64,000 bases of DNA from JBCDCY01 sp039180875 (GCA_039180875.1 JBCDCY010000001.1:372001-436000), one strand, 5' to 3'; shown: positions 47,282 through 56,882, counted from the stretch's first letter. Numbers and translations are program-made. Notes: a model not told the origin generated them from the letters alone.

Positions 47282-47719
47282 GTGAGCCGCCCCCTCTCCA
47301 CCATCGGCTATGAGAGCGCGACCCTGCCGGAGGTGATCGCGACGCTCCAGGCCGCGGGCGTCGAGATCGTGGTGGACGTCCGCGCCGTCGCCTCCTCCCG
47401 CCGGGCCGGGTTCTCCAAGACGATCCTGCGCACCACGCTGGAGGAGGCAGGCATCCAGTACGAACATCTGCGCTCCCTCGGCACGCCGAAACCGGGGCGG
47501 GAGGCCGCCCGCAAGGGCCGTATCGCGGAGATGGAGGCGATCTACGCCCAGCACATGCAGACGCCGGAGGCGCAGGACGGTCTGGCCCGCGCCGTCGCCA
47601 TCGCCCGCGACCGGCACGCGGCGCTGCTCTGCTACGAAGCCGCCGCCGCCGGCTGCCATCGCCGGCTGGTGGCCGGGATGATCCGGGCGGAGACAGGCTG
47701 CGACGTGCACGATCTCTAG
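47282..47719 (+). CDS. DUF488 domain protein
   Basis: 145 residues starting at GTG 47282 with GGAGAGG 4 nt upstream. TIGYES at the N-terminus, VVDVRAVASSRRAGFSK, YEHLRSLGTPK and LLCYEAAAAGCHRRLVA are the four hallmark segments of DUF488, including the CYE-x-CHR pattern. The biochemical role of the family is not settled. It precedes an aldo/keto reductase gene by 100 bp. Confidence 0.88.
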   Translation: MSRPLSTIGYESATLPEVIATLQAAGVEIVVDVRAVASSRRAGFSKTILRTTLEEAGIQYEHLRSLGTPKPGREAARKGRIAEMEAIYAQHMQTPEAQDGLARAVAIARDRHAALLCYEAAAAGCHRRLVAGMIRAETGCDVHDL

Positions 47720-47819
47720 CGCGGGCGGCTCTACTACAGATCGCGGCGCTTCCGCATCGACAACAGCGCCGCGTCCCCCCACCATCGCCAGCCACGTGAG
47801 ACCGAAACAGGGGGCAGTC

Positions 47820-48818
47820 GTGCAGACGCGGAAACTCGGAAGGAACGGGCCGGAGATCGGCGCCGTCGGCTACGGCGCTATGTCGTTCTCCGACATGTAC
47901 GGCCCGACGAACGAGGCGGCGAGCCACGCGATCCTCGACGCCTGCCGCGAGCTCGGCGTGACCCACCTCGACACATCCAACGTCTACGGCATGGGCAAGT
48001 CGGAGCGGGCGATCGGCAGCTACCTCAAGGCCAAACCGGCGGCGCGCGACAGCTTCGTGATCGCCACCAAGGCATCGATCACCCGCGACGCCGAGGGCAG
48101 GCGCAGCTTCGACAACTCCGCCGAACATCTGGAGGCGGAGCTCGATGCGTCGCTCGAGCGGCTCGGGCTGGACTGCGTCGATCTCTTCTACGCCCACCGC
48201 CGCGACCCGCGCCTGACGCCGGAGGAGACGGCGGCGAACCTCGGCCGGCTGGTCGAGAAGGGCAAGACCCGGGCGATCGGGTTGTCGGAGGTCGCACCCT
48301 CGACCCTGCGGCGGGCCCACGCGGTCTTTCCCATCGCGGCGGTCCAGTCGGAATACTCGCTCTCCACCCGTTTTCCCGATCTCGGGCTGGTGCAGACCTG
48401 CGCCGAGCTCGGCGCCGCCTTCGTCGCCTTCTCGCCGGTCGGGCGTTCGCTGCTCACCGACAATCCGATCCCGGCCGAGAGGATCGTTGAGTTGCCGTTC
48501 CTGGCCGGCAACCCGCGCTTTACGGAGCCGAACCTGGGCGAGAATCTGCGGCTCACCGACGGCTTGCGCGCCCTCGCGGCGGAGATGGGGACATCGACCG
48601 CAGCGCTCGCCATCGCCTGGCTGCTCGGCCGCGGGGACCACGTCATCCCGATCCCCGGCACCCGGTCGGTGGTGCATTTCCGCGAATGCGTCGCCGGCGC
48701 ATCGTTGCCGCTGTCGGAGGAGGATCTCGGGCGGATCGAGGCGATCCTGCCGGTCGGCTGGGCCCACGGGGACCGCTACTCCGAGGCCCAATGGATCGGG
48801 CCAGAGCGCTATTGCTGA
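47820..48818 (+). CDS. Aldo/keto reductase
   Basis: 332 residues from GTG 47820, which has GGGGGCAG just upstream; an in-frame GTG at 47796 would add eight residues that do not match the family. TIM-barrel NADPH oxidoreductase of the YajO/AKR13-like group: tetrad Asp and Tyr in HLDTSNVYG, Lys in VIATKAS, His in DLFYAHRRD. Cofactor segments AFSPVGRSLLT and IPIPGTRS present. Substrate unknown; monocistronic or with DUF488. Confidence 0.9.
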   Translation: MQTRKLGRNGPEIGAVGYGAMSFSDMYGPTNEAASHAILDACRELGVTHLDTSNVYGMGKSERAIGSYLKAKPAARDSFVIATKASITRDAEGRRSFDNSAEHLEAELDASLERLGLDCVDLFYAHRRDPRLTPEETAANLGRLVEKGKTRAIGLSEVAPSTLRRAHAVFPIAAVQSEYSLSTRFPDLGLVQTCAELGAAFVAFSPVGRSLLTDNPIPAERIVELPFLAGNPRFTEPNLGENLRLTDGLRALAAEMGTSTAALAIAWLLGRGDHVIPIPGTRSVVHFRECVAGASLPLSEEDLGRIEAILPVGWAHGDRYSEAQWIGPERYC

Positions 48819-48894
48819 GGCTCAGCGGAGGCCGGAGCGGCGCTCAACGCCTCGCCCGGGAGACCGGACGGCGCCCGGGGCCTCGGCTGCGTCC

Positions 48895-49836
48895 TCAGCG
48901 CTCAGCGTCCGAGAGCAGAAATCCAGCCGTGCACGCGATCACCTGGTCGAGCAGCGCCGGCGCGCGCAGGGCACCGAGGTCGTGGCCCGCGTCCAGATCT
49001 AGGATCAGGGTCTCGGCGCTGCGGCCCGCCTGGATCTGCCGCGCAAGCGCCGCGCCGTCGACGACAAGGGGATCGCGCTGGCCGGTGACGATCAGCAGCG
49101 GCGCGGTCACCCGGGCCGCGTCGGCGATCGGCTCGGCCGCGATGATCTCGGCAAAGAAACCGGGCCGCAGCCGGGTTCCCTCGACGATCGCCGGATCGGC
49201 GCCCTGGTCGTGGCGACCGGCACCATCGAGGATCGTCTCGCGCCCGAAGATCTTGGCGTAGGTGGTCATCGGATCCATCACCGGGTTCCACAATGCCAGC
49301 CGGTCGAACGGATCCTCCGCCGCCGCCGCGCGAAGCGCCACCAGCCCGCCCTGGCTGTAGCCGAGAACGCCGAGCGGTGCGTCCGGGGCATCCACCGTCT
49401 CCCGCAGAGCCTCCGCCGCCCGGACCGCGTCGCGTGCCTGGCCGGAAAACCTGGTGTCGGCCCAGTCGCCGTCGCTCTGCCCAGAGCCGATGAAGTCGAT
49501 GCGCAGGCTGGCGATGCCGCGCTCGGCGAAGGCCCGGGCGGTGCGGGCGAACATGCCCTCGCCGCCCGCCACCGGGATCTCGTTGCGGGCCCCGGTATAG
49601 CCGTGCAGCATCAGCACCAGGGCGGCGGGCCGGCCGTCCAACGGGCCGGCCAAGGTGGCGGAGATCCGGCCGTCGGGCGTGTCGATGCTTAGCGCCTGCT
49701 CTTCGCCGGCGACGCCGCGGATCGGCGCCGGGAAGCAGGCGTCGAAGGCATCGCCCCGAACGGGCGAGGCCGCCAGCAATGCGATCGCCAGCCCAGCCGC
49801 CCAGCGCATCACGGTACCGTCGCTGCCCATCGCCAT
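48895..49836 (-). CDS. Exported alpha/beta hydrolase
   Basis: 313 residues from ATG 49836 (ATG 49809, MRWAAGL, is also possible). Signal peptide with hydrophobic core AAGLAIALLAASP ending around VRGDA. Alpha/beta fold: LMLHGYTG, nucleophile elbow GYSQGG, Asp in TGQRDPLV, His in DAGHDLG. Looks like periplasmic esterase/dienelactone-hydrolase-like proteins; substrate unknown. Stands between the aldo/keto reductase (convergent) and a LysR gene on the same strand. Confidence 0.82.
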   Translation of the reverse strand: MAMGSDGTVMRWAAGLAIALLAASPVRGDAFDACFPAPIRGVAGEEQALSIDTPDGRISATLAGPLDGRPAALVLMLHGYTGARNEIPVAGGEGMFARTARAFAERGIASLRIDFIGSGQSDGDWADTRFSGQARDAVRAAEALRETVDAPDAPLGVLGYSQGGLVALRAAAAEDPFDRLALWNPVMDPMTTYAKIFGRETILDGAGRHDQGADPAIVEGTRLRPGFFAEIIAAEPIADAARVTAPLLIVTGQRDPLVVDGAALARQIQAGRSAETLILDLDAGHDLGALRAPALLDQVIACTAGFLLSDAER

Positions 49837-49928
49837 GTATCCCCGTTCGCCTGCTCGCCGCTCAGCCGTGCCTAGCAGACATCCCGCAGATCCGCGAAGT
49901 CGCAATGAGCGGCGGGGCCTATCCACAC

Positions 49929-50822
49929 CTAAGCGAGGTCTTGACCAGCGGTCTCGGCGCTCTCCCGCAGCAATTCCTCGAACCGGTCGAGGGCGGCGGA
50001 TCGATCCTCGTTGAGCCTGAAATAGCCGATGGCCAGGGCCACGTTTCGGCTCCACGGCACCAGCGCCAGCTCGCCGCGCAGCTCAGGGTCGAGCGCGATC
50101 GGATCGGCGAAGGTGAAGCCCAGGCCGGCGGCCACCAGGCGATAGGCGTTGGTGCCGGTGGAGACCTCGATGCGCGGCGCGGGCGCGGGGCCCGAAACGC
50201 CAAGCTCTGCGTCGATGGTCCGCCGGACGGCCGTGGTCTCGTCGAGCGCGATGTAAGGCGTTCGGCCGAGATCCTGGAGCGACAGGGACCGCGCCCCAGC
50301 CAACGGATGAGATCTCGGCAACACGATACCGAGGCGCGGGTTGGCCAGCGGCAGGGCCACCCGATCGCCGAGGGAGAGCGGCAGGGCCGCGACCGCGAAG
50401 TCGTAGCGTCCCGCCATGACGCGGCGCGCAAGCTCCCGCCGGGGCGCGGTCTCCAGCCGCACCGATGGCCCCGGCATGGTCTCGGCGAACCGCCTGATCG
50501 CCGGCACCACGAGGCCACCGGCAAGCCGCGAATGGCAGATCACCCGTAGCACCGACGCATTCGCCACACCGGCCGCAACCTCGGGCAGCGCGCTGATCTG
50601 CGCTAGGATGCGCAGCGCCTCAGGGTAGAGCGCCTCCGCCGCCTCGGTGGGAATGAGCTGGCGCTTCTCCCGCAGAAAGAGCGGCGCGCCGACGGCAGTC
50701 TCCAGCAGCGACAGCAGGCGGGAGGCCGCGGATTGGCTGAGGTTCAACCGCGCCGCCGCCTCCGTCAGTGTCCCGTCGTCCATGATACCGGCGAAGACCT
50801 TGAGGGCGCGGAGATTCATCAT
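49929..50822 (-). CDS. LysR family regulator of the tct operon
   Basis: 297 residues: winged HTH LRALKVFAGIMDDGTLTEAAARLNLSQSAASRLLSLLE (residues 4-41) and a substrate domain with VLPRSHPLAG and DPIALDPELRGELAL. Divergent from tctCBA-caiB, with a perfect LysR-type palindrome in between, so it most likely activates that operon on binding a carboxylate ligand. Confidence 0.92.
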   Translation of the reverse strand: MMNLRALKVFAGIMDDGTLTEAAARLNLSQSAASRLLSLLETAVGAPLFLREKRQLIPTEAAEALYPEALRILAQISALPEVAAGVANASVLRVICHSRLAGGLVVPAIRRFAETMPGPSVRLETAPRRELARRVMAGRYDFAVAALPLSLGDRVALPLANPRLGIVLPRSHPLAGARSLSLQDLGRTPYIALDETTAVRRTIDAELGVSGPAPAPRIEVSTGTNAYRLVAAGLGFTFADPIALDPELRGELALVPWSRNVALAIGYFRLNEDRSAALDRFEELLRESAETAGQDLA

Positions 50823-50835
50823 TCCACCTTTTCGA

Positions 50836-50852
50836 ATTATCTATCGAATAAT
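50836..50852. promoter_or_regulatory. LysR-type box ATTAT-N7-ATAAT
   Basis: ATTAT-CTATCGA-ATAAT is a perfect palindrome with T-N11-A spacing, 14 bp upstream of the LysR start and 75 bp before the tctC start, in a markedly AT-rich stretch. Probable binding site of the 49.9-kb LysR protein. Confidence 0.65.
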
Positions 50853-50927
50853 TGCGTTATTCAGATGTTTTGGAAAGCCGTAGTCTCGCAAAAACAAGCA
50901 AAAAAATGCGCCCTGGGGAGGAGACAG

Positions 50928-51887
50928 ATGCACAGACGAACGCTCATCTCAGGCGTCGCGGCGACCGTCCTGCTGGCGGCCGGCCCGGCGGTTGCCGATT
51001 GGTCACCCGACCGACCCGTCAACGTCATCCTGCCGTATTCCGCCGGGGGTGGCACCGATGCCTTCGCCCGCGCCGTCGCCGCGGCGGCGGAAGCCGATGG
51101 GCTGCTCGATGTACCGCTCGTCGTTAATAACAGGCCGGGGGCCGGCGGGATCACCGGGGCGACGGAGGCCGCGGGGGCGCGGCCCAATGGCCAGACCATC
51201 ATGATCACCTCGGCCGGCTCGTTCCTGCTCACCTCGATGCTGCGCGACACGCCGGTCAACCCTCTCGACGATTTTGAGATCGTGGCCCAGATCGGCGATC
51301 TCGACCCGGCGATCCTGGTGCCGGCGGCAAGCCCCTATGCCAGCCTGGCCGAGCTCGTCGCGGCGCTGGAGGCGGATCCCGGTGGCCTGCGCTGGGCCCA
51401 TAACGGCGTCGGCGGGGCGCACAACGTGGCCGGCCAGAGCTTTCTGAACGCCAACGGGCTCGCGGCGACCGGCGTGCCCTTCAAGGGCGGCGGCCCGACC
51501 CGGGCGGCGGTGATCGGCGCCCAGGTGGACTTCGCAGTCGTCGGCATTCAGCAGGCCGCGGGGTTCGAGAGCGAGCTTCGCGTGCTCGGCCTCTTGGCCC
51601 CGGTGCGCGACGGCATCGCAGCGGAGGTCCCGACGGTAGCCGAGCAGGGCTTCGCCTATGTCGAGGTCTCCTCGCCCATCGTCGTCTTCGCACCGCAAGG
51701 TACCGATGCCGCTGCCGTCGAGGACATGCAGGCATTGTTCGAGCAGATCGCCGGATCGGAGGCCTTCGCCGCGGCGATGGAGGAGCGCGGGAACGTCCCC
51801 GAGTTTCTGGCCGGCGATGCAGCGCGAGCCCGGCTTACCGCGATGCGGGACGCGACGCGGGGGGTGATAGAAAGCCTCAGGAACTGA
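50928..51887 (+). CDS. tctC: Tripartite tricarboxylate transporter, substrate-binding protein
   Basis: 319 residues from ATG 50928 with GGGGAGGAG upstream. Signal peptide MHRRTLISGVAATVLLAAG, cleaved about residue 22 (AVA-DWS). TctC fold: DRPVNVILPYSAGGGTDAFAR, VVNNRPGAGGITGATEAA, and the second loop VGGAHNVAGQSF. Binds a carboxylic acid in the periplasm and delivers it to TctAB. First gene of the operon. Confidence 0.93.
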   Translation: MHRRTLISGVAATVLLAAGPAVADWSPDRPVNVILPYSAGGGTDAFARAVAAAAEADGLLDVPLVVNNRPGAGGITGATEAAGARPNGQTIMITSAGSFLLTSMLRDTPVNPLDDFEIVAQIGDLDPAILVPAASPYASLAELVAALEADPGGLRWAHNGVGGAHNVAGQSFLNANGLAATGVPFKGGGPTRAAVIGAQVDFAVVGIQQAAGFESELRVLGLLAPVRDGIAAEVPTVAEQGFAYVEVSSPIVVFAPQGTDAAAVEDMQALFEQIAGSEAFAAAMEERGNVPEFLAGDAARARLTAMRDATRGVIESLRN

Positions 51888-51907
51888 CGCGGCCCGGAGG
51901 CGCCGGA

Positions 51908-52372
51908 ATGACCGAGCCCATCGGCGAGAAGCTCCTCGGCACCATCGTCGCGATGACCGGCCTCGGCGCCATCGGCGCCGCGCTCACCATAGGATCGGGG
52001 ATGGAGGCCTGGGGCGCCCGGACCTTTCCAATCCTCGGGGGCGGAGCCATGGTGCTGGCTGGCATCGCCGTTGCACGCGAACCGAGCGGTGCTGCAAGGG
52101 CCGCCTCAGCCACGGATGGCGGGCTCCGAGCGCTCTGGCTCGTTCTGCTGTCCGCCCTCTATGTCCTGGCCCTCGGGCGCATCGGCTTTCTCGCCGCCAC
52201 GGCGCTCACAGCCCCGCTGGCCTTCGCGCTGTTCGGCGTGCGCGCTCCCCGCACTCTGCTGCTCGCCGCCATCCTCTGCCCGCTTGCGCTGCATCTCTTC
52301 TTTTTCAGGCTGCTCGGGGTCTTTCCGCCATACAGCGCCTGGTTCGACCTCGCCGACCTGCTGCCGCTCTGA
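51908..52372 (+). CDS. tctB: Tripartite tricarboxylate transporter, small membrane subunit
   Basis: 154 residues with four predicted helices (GTIVAMTGLGAIGAALTIG, ILGGGAMVLAGIAVA, LWLVLLSALYVLALG, and the LLAAILCPLALHLFFFRLLG end), the TctB layout. 20 bp after tctC and 2 bp before tctA. Confidence 0.88.
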   Translation: MTEPIGEKLLGTIVAMTGLGAIGAALTIGSGMEAWGARTFPILGGGAMVLAGIAVAREPSGAARAASATDGGLRALWLVLLSALYVLALGRIGFLAATALTAPLAFALFGVRAPRTLLLAAILCPLALHLFFFRLLGVFPPYSAWFDLADLLPL

Positions 52373-52374
52373 CG

Positions 52375-53874
52375 ATGGAGATCGCGACCGGCCTTGCCAC
52401 CGTCCTGACCTCGCCGGCGCTGCTCGGCTGGATCGTGCTGGCCGCGGTCGTCGGCATGGTGGTGGGCGCGATCCCAGGCCTGACCGCGTCGGCCGCTATC
52501 GCCATGCTGCTGCCGCTCACCTTCGGGATGGAGCCGTTGGCGGCCCTGGCGTTCCTCTACGTGATAGGCAAATCCGGGCGCTACGGCGGATCGATCGCCG
52601 CGATCCTGTTCAACACCCCTGGCACCGCAGCCAGCGCCGCGACGCAGATCGACGGCTATCCGCTGGCCCGCCAGGGCAAGGCCGGAAAGGCGATGAAGGT
52701 CGCCACGCTCTCATCAGTCCTCGGGGATTTCACCGGCGACCTTCTGCTGATCCTCTTCGTCGGCGGCATTGCCTGGGTGGCACTGCGGCTCGGCCCGCCC
52801 GAACTTTTCGGCATCTACCTCGCCGCCTTCGTCGTCATCGGATCGGTGATCGGCGAAAGTCCGGCGCGCGGAATCGCCTCGGCCGCCTTCGGAGTGCTGC
52901 TGGCCACCGTCGGCTTCGATCCGATCAGCGGAACGCCGCGGCTGACCTTCGGCCTCTACGAGCTGACCGCGGGCTTCCATCTCGTCCCTCTGATGATCGG
53001 TATGTTCGTGATCGGCGAGGTGCTGACCCAGGTCGCCCATCCCGCGCCGGCATCGGCGTTGCGCGCCACCGGGACCGATCGCGATCGGTTGAGCTGGACC
53101 GAGTACCGACCCTGCCTGCCGCACGTCGCACGCTCCTCCCTGATTGGCGCCTTCATCGGCATGCTGCCCGGGCTCGGCAGTGCCATCGCTGCCTTCGTGG
53201 CCTATGGCGAGGGCAAGCGGCGGGCTCGGAACGGTGCGGACTGGGGGCGCGGCGCGCTGGAGGGTGTCGCCGCGCCGGAGGCCGCCAACAACGCCGTGTC
53301 AGGTCCGTCGATGGCCCCGCTCCTCACCCTCGGCATCCCGGGCTCGACCATCGGCGCCATCCTGGTCGGCGTCTTTCTGATCCATGGGATCCAGATCGGC
53401 CCGACGCTGTTCCTGACCAATCGGGATCTGGTCTACGCCCTCTTCGCCAGCGGCCTGGTCGGCATCGCCGCCTACGGGCTGATCGGCTATTTCGGCGCGG
53501 CCTCCGTCGGGCGGCTCATCAGCCGGCTGCCGGCGCGGATGCTCTACCCGGTGGTCTTGCTGCTGGCCATCGGCGCCGCCTATGCCACGCGCGGCAACAT
53601 GTTCGACGTCTGGGTGGCCCTCGGCGCCGGGGTGCTCGGCTATGGCATGCGCCGCGCGCGGCTGAACCCGGCGGCTTTCGTGATCGCCTTCGTTCTGACG
53701 GCGGGGGCCGAGCAGGCGCTTCGCCAATCGCTTCTGCTGTCGGAGGCCGGCTGGCTGATTTTCTTGCAGCGGCCTGTGGCGCTCGGCTTTCTTCTGCTCG
53801 CGGCGCTGGTGCTTTGGCTCCGGGTGCGGCGCGTGCGGCGGGCCCGGCAAGGGGCCGCGGAGGCCGCGGTATGA
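52375..53874 (+). CDS. tctA: Tripartite tricarboxylate transporter, large membrane subunit
   Basis: 499 residues, about 11-12 helices. The diagnostic GAIPGLTASAAIAMLLPLTF, FLYVIGKSGRYGGSIAAILFNTPG and EAANNAVSGPSMAPLLTLGIPGS motifs of TctA are intact. Forms the sodium- or proton-driven channel with TctB. Its stop overlaps the CoA-transferase start by 4 bp. Confidence 0.94.
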   Translation: MEIATGLATVLTSPALLGWIVLAAVVGMVVGAIPGLTASAAIAMLLPLTFGMEPLAALAFLYVIGKSGRYGGSIAAILFNTPGTAASAATQIDGYPLARQGKAGKAMKVATLSSVLGDFTGDLLLILFVGGIAWVALRLGPPELFGIYLAAFVVIGSVIGESPARGIASAAFGVLLATVGFDPISGTPRLTFGLYELTAGFHLVPLMIGMFVIGEVLTQVAHPAPASALRATGTDRDRLSWTEYRPCLPHVARSSLIGAFIGMLPGLGSAIAAFVAYGEGKRRARNGADWGRGALEGVAAPEAANNAVSGPSMAPLLTLGIPGSTIGAILVGVFLIHGIQIGPTLFLTNRDLVYALFASGLVGIAAYGLIGYFGAASVGRLISRLPARMLYPVVLLLAIGAAYATRGNMFDVWVALGAGVLGYGMRRARLNPAAFVIAFVLTAGAEQALRQSLLLSEAGWLIFLQRPVALGFLLLAALVLWLRVRRVRRARQGAAEAAV

Positions 53875-55004
53875 GCCTGCCGCTCGACGGCATACGGGTG
53901 ATCGACTTCACCCACGTGCTGGCCGGTCCGGCCTGCGCCTACCACCTCGCGCTGCTCGGCGCCGAGGTCATCAAGCTCGAAAAGCCTGGGCGCGGCGACG
54001 CCATGCGCCATCGGAGCGGCACCGATCCCGAGCGTGCCGCCCAGGGCATGTCGACGGCCTACCTCACCCAGGCCGCCGGCAAGCGTTCGATCACCCTCGA
54101 TCTCGAGCGCGACGGCGATCGACGCATCTTGTTCGATCTGCTCGACGACACCGATGTGCTGGTGGAGAACCATCGCCCGAGCACTCTCCGCCGGCTCGGG
54201 TTGGTCGACCTGACAGAGCGCTTCCCGCGCCTGATCCACTGCGCGATGACGGGCTATGGTCGTGGGCACCGGCACGCCGATGCGCCTGCCTATGACGTGA
54301 ACATCCAGGCAGCATCGGGCCTGATGGCATTGACCGGGACCGAGACCTCCGGCCCGATGCGTGTGGGCGCGCCGGTGATCGACTACGCCACCGCCCTCGC
54401 CGCCGGTTTCGGTATATGTGCGGCGCTGGTGGAGCGGGCGCGGACCGGCCGCGGCCGCTTCGTCGATGTGGCGATGATGGACGTGGCCTTCACGTTGATG
54501 TCCTCGACCATCGTCGACCATGCGCTGACCGGCAACCTCCCCCAGCGCCGCGGCAACGCGGCCAACAGCAGATCGCCGTCATCAGGGGTTTTTCGCTGCA
54601 AGTCCGGCGCGCTGAGCCTTGGCGTCAATGAGGAGGCGCAGTTCGCCCGGTTGGCCACCGCCCTTGCTTGCGACGACTGGCTGACCGACCCGAGATTTTG
54701 CTCGGCCGTGGCGCGGGGCGCCCATGGCGCGGCCCTCGGGCAGGAGATCGAGGCGGCGCTCGCGGACCGCAGCGCCGAGGCGTGGGAGGCGCTGTTGCTC
54801 GCCGCCGGGGTACCGGCCGCGCGCCTTCGCGAGGTGCCGGACGCGATCGCGGAAGGCGCCGCCAACGGCCGCGCGTTCCTAGCCGGACCCGCCGAAAACC
54901 CGACGCCCCGGGGCCCGTTCCGGATCTGCGACACGCCGGCGACGCTCTCGCCCCCCGAAACGCTCGGGCAGTCGAACGCAACGATCCTCGGCAACCGCAG
55001 CTGA
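53871..55004 (+). CDS. CaiB/BaiF-type (class III) CoA-transferase
   Basis: 377 residues. N-terminal LDGIRVIDFTHVLAGPACAYHLALLGAEVIKLEKP and TLDLERDGDR plus DVLVENHRPSTLRRLGL are class III hallmarks. The catalytic Asp lies in the YDVNIQAASGLMALTG region; the C-terminal half is shorter than in many family members but complete. Coupled to tctA (ATGA), it should activate the imported acid to its CoA thioester. Which acid is not known. Confidence 0.9.
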   Translation: MSLPLDGIRVIDFTHVLAGPACAYHLALLGAEVIKLEKPGRGDAMRHRSGTDPERAAQGMSTAYLTQAAGKRSITLDLERDGDRRILFDLLDDTDVLVENHRPSTLRRLGLVDLTERFPRLIHCAMTGYGRGHRHADAPAYDVNIQAASGLMALTGTETSGPMRVGAPVIDYATALAAGFGICAALVERARTGRGRFVDVAMMDVAFTLMSSTIVDHALTGNLPQRRGNAANSRSPSSGVFRCKSGALSLGVNEEAQFARLATALACDDWLTDPRFCSAVARGAHGAALGQEIEAALADRSAEAWEALLLAAGVPAARLREVPDAIAEGAANGRAFLAGPAENPTPRGPFRICDTPATLSPPETLGQSNATILGNRS

Positions 55005-55427
55005 CGGCCCGGCGGCGCGCAGTGGGTGCCGCCGCCAATCCAAAACGCGGCGACCCGTCCGGTTGATCTTCCGCGCGTCGCGCCGGACGCCGCCTCGATG
55101 GCTGTCCTCGATCACAGTCCCGGGCGCGATCTGCGCGACCGCGATATCGAGCGGGCGGCGGCCGCGCTTTCCGCCAGCGTCAACCCCGGTCAGACTGAGA
55201 CCGCCCCGCCGGACGCAGCGTTGATGCAGGGAACCGTGCTGGTCGAGCGGGTAGCGAAGGACCTATTCGCACCGGACTGGCCCTGCGCTACGTCGCTGAT
55301 GTGTCTCTGGAACAGGAGCTTGAGGATCTGGTCCAGGTCAGCACGCTGATCTCCGGCACCGCACGGCCGATCCAGATCGAGGGCCTGCCGCCGGCCTCCG
55401 TCAAGCGCAACCAGACGCTTGTGCTCT
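55005..55427. other. Region without an intact gene
   Basis: Several short frames, none with a start, ribosome-binding site and family character together. A run such as ERAAAALSASVNPG in one frame and SLEQELEDLVQVSTLISG in another might be remnants of a regulator N-terminus, given the AraC tail that follows. Otherwise I see nothing. Confidence 0.4.
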
Positions 55428-55592
55428 CGGCGGCGGCTGGAGATCGTCCGGGGGCTGCTGCGGGAGACCGAACTCTCCATCGAAAGCGTCGGCAATGGGA
55501 TCGGCTTCACCAACGCCGGCGCCTTCGCCACCGCCTATCGCCGCCGCTTCGGCCATCCGCCGCGGGCGGAGCGGGGCCACGGCGCCGCGTAA
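55428..55592 (+). pseudogene. AraC-type HTH remnant
   Basis: A frame ending at TAA 55590-55592 reads RRRLEIVRGLLRETELSIESVGNGIGF and then TNAGAFATAYRRRFGHPPRAERG, the second HTH and tail of an AraC regulator. No start codon or sensing domain in this frame. Directly upstream of a truncated TonB-dependent receptor, a pairing normal for siderophore-uptake loci. Confidence 0.7.
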
Positions 55593-55634
55593 ATTTCGTT
55601 GCAACGAAGCATTGCTTCGCCGCGCGAAAGTTGA

Positions 55635-56384
55635 GTGGATCAATCAAAATTAGGCTCCCCCCGATCCGTCGTGGTGGGGGCGATCGTGGCAAGATGTCTC
55701 CGACTTTCATCCGTTCTGCTGTCCGTTACCGCGCTGGGGCTTCCGGCGGCAGCGCAGGAGGCCGGCCCGTTCATCGGCGACGGGCCGATGGAATTGGACG
55801 AGATCACCATCACGGCGCGATTGCGGGAGGAGCCGCTCTTCACCGCGCCGGTCTCGGCATCGGTGGTGGCGGGCGAGGATCTCGACGCGAGCCTCATCGA
55901 GTGGGTGTTCGGCCTCTCCTACTTCCGCTCCGATTTCGACCAGGACCGGGTGCAGTCGAGCAGCTTCTTCGGCTCCCTGAGCGGCACCTACGCGACGGAG
56001 ATCGACAGCGAGACCTTGGCGGTGTTCGGCGACGCCTCTGTCCCCGTGAGGGAGCGGCTGACGCTCTCGGGCGGCTTCCGTGTGACGCTCGACGATCAGG
56101 AAATCGACAGCACCTATACCTCTAACGGCTTACCCGGAACCGTGCCGACCTTCAGCCAGCAAGACAGCTTCAACGACCTCTATGTGACCGGCCGGTTTGC
56201 CGTCGACTACGCCTGGACTGAGAAAATCGTCGGCTTCGCGTCCGTTGCCCGCGGCTATGCCTCAGGCGGATTCGAGCGCTTCACCACCAACGCCGCATCC
56301 GGAATCGACACGCCGCCGTTCTGCCGAGCACCTCCTGGACGTTCGAGCTCGGCGCCCGGGCGCGGCTGTTCGACGATCGCCGGG
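55635..56384 (+). pseudogene. TonB-dependent receptor remnant (internally deleted, frameshifted)
   Basis: Starts like a receptor: signal peptide (LSSVLLSVTALGLPAAAQ), then LDEITITARLREEPLFTAPVSASVVAGEDLD, the beginning of the plug. It jumps at about residue 87 into mid-barrel sequence (WVFGLSYFRSDFDQDR, LAVFGDASVPVRERLTLSGGFR, VGFASVARGYASGGFERF), so most of the plug is gone. At about 56322 the receptor sequence moves to another frame (LPSTSWTFELGARARLFDDR) and then ends. The C-terminal barrel is absent. It would have imported an iron chelate across the outer membrane. Confidence 0.8.
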
Positions 56385-56882
56385 CGGGCGACGTTGGCCA
56401 GGATCGTGGCGGAATTCGCGGCGGTGCATGCGCAGGTCGAGATCGGGGTGCACTGCGCGCTCGGCATCGGGTTCGATGCAGCGCTCGCCGCCGGCAGCCT
56501 CGACCTTGCCGTCTTCGAGGTGCCGGCTCCTGGGGCGGACCAGGAAGTGCTGCGTGAGGACGCCCTGATCTGGCTCGGTCGCGCGGACCGGGCGTTCGCG
56601 CCTGACGAACCGCTCCCCGTCGCGCTCTCAAGCCTGGAAGCGGCCGGCCGGCGCTTTCAGGTCGTCTTCACCAGCGAAAGCAGCGTCGGCGTCCGCGCAG
56701 CCGTCGATGCGGGCATCGCCGTCGGCCTGCTCAGCGCCGCCGAAGACCCCGCCGGTCTGGCGCCCGTGGCGGGGCTGGAGGCACGGCACCCGACCTGCCT
56801 CGTGCTGCAACACGGCCCCAGCGGTACCGGCCCCGCCTGCGATGCGATGTGCGACGCCATCCGCCGCGCCTTCCTGTGCTGA
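56385..56882 (+). pseudogene. LysR C-terminal half, in frame with the receptor remnant
   Basis: ATLARIVAEFAAVHAQVEIGVHCALG onward is the substrate-binding domain of a LysR regulator: AGSLDLAVFEVPAPG, LIWLGRADRAFAPDEPLPVAL, VGVRAAVDAGIAVGLLSA. The HTH half is missing. It is open in frame from the receptor's start at 55635, giving a 415-residue chimeric reading frame TBDR-signal/barrel-LysR. Probably non-functional. Confidence 0.8.

Noticed and set aside
53871..55004. Extended 977-codon frame starting near 52071 for the CoA-transferase
   Set aside because: The extra N-terminal part is out-of-frame tctB/tctA sequence; ATG 53871 overlapping the tctA stop gives the complete family protein.
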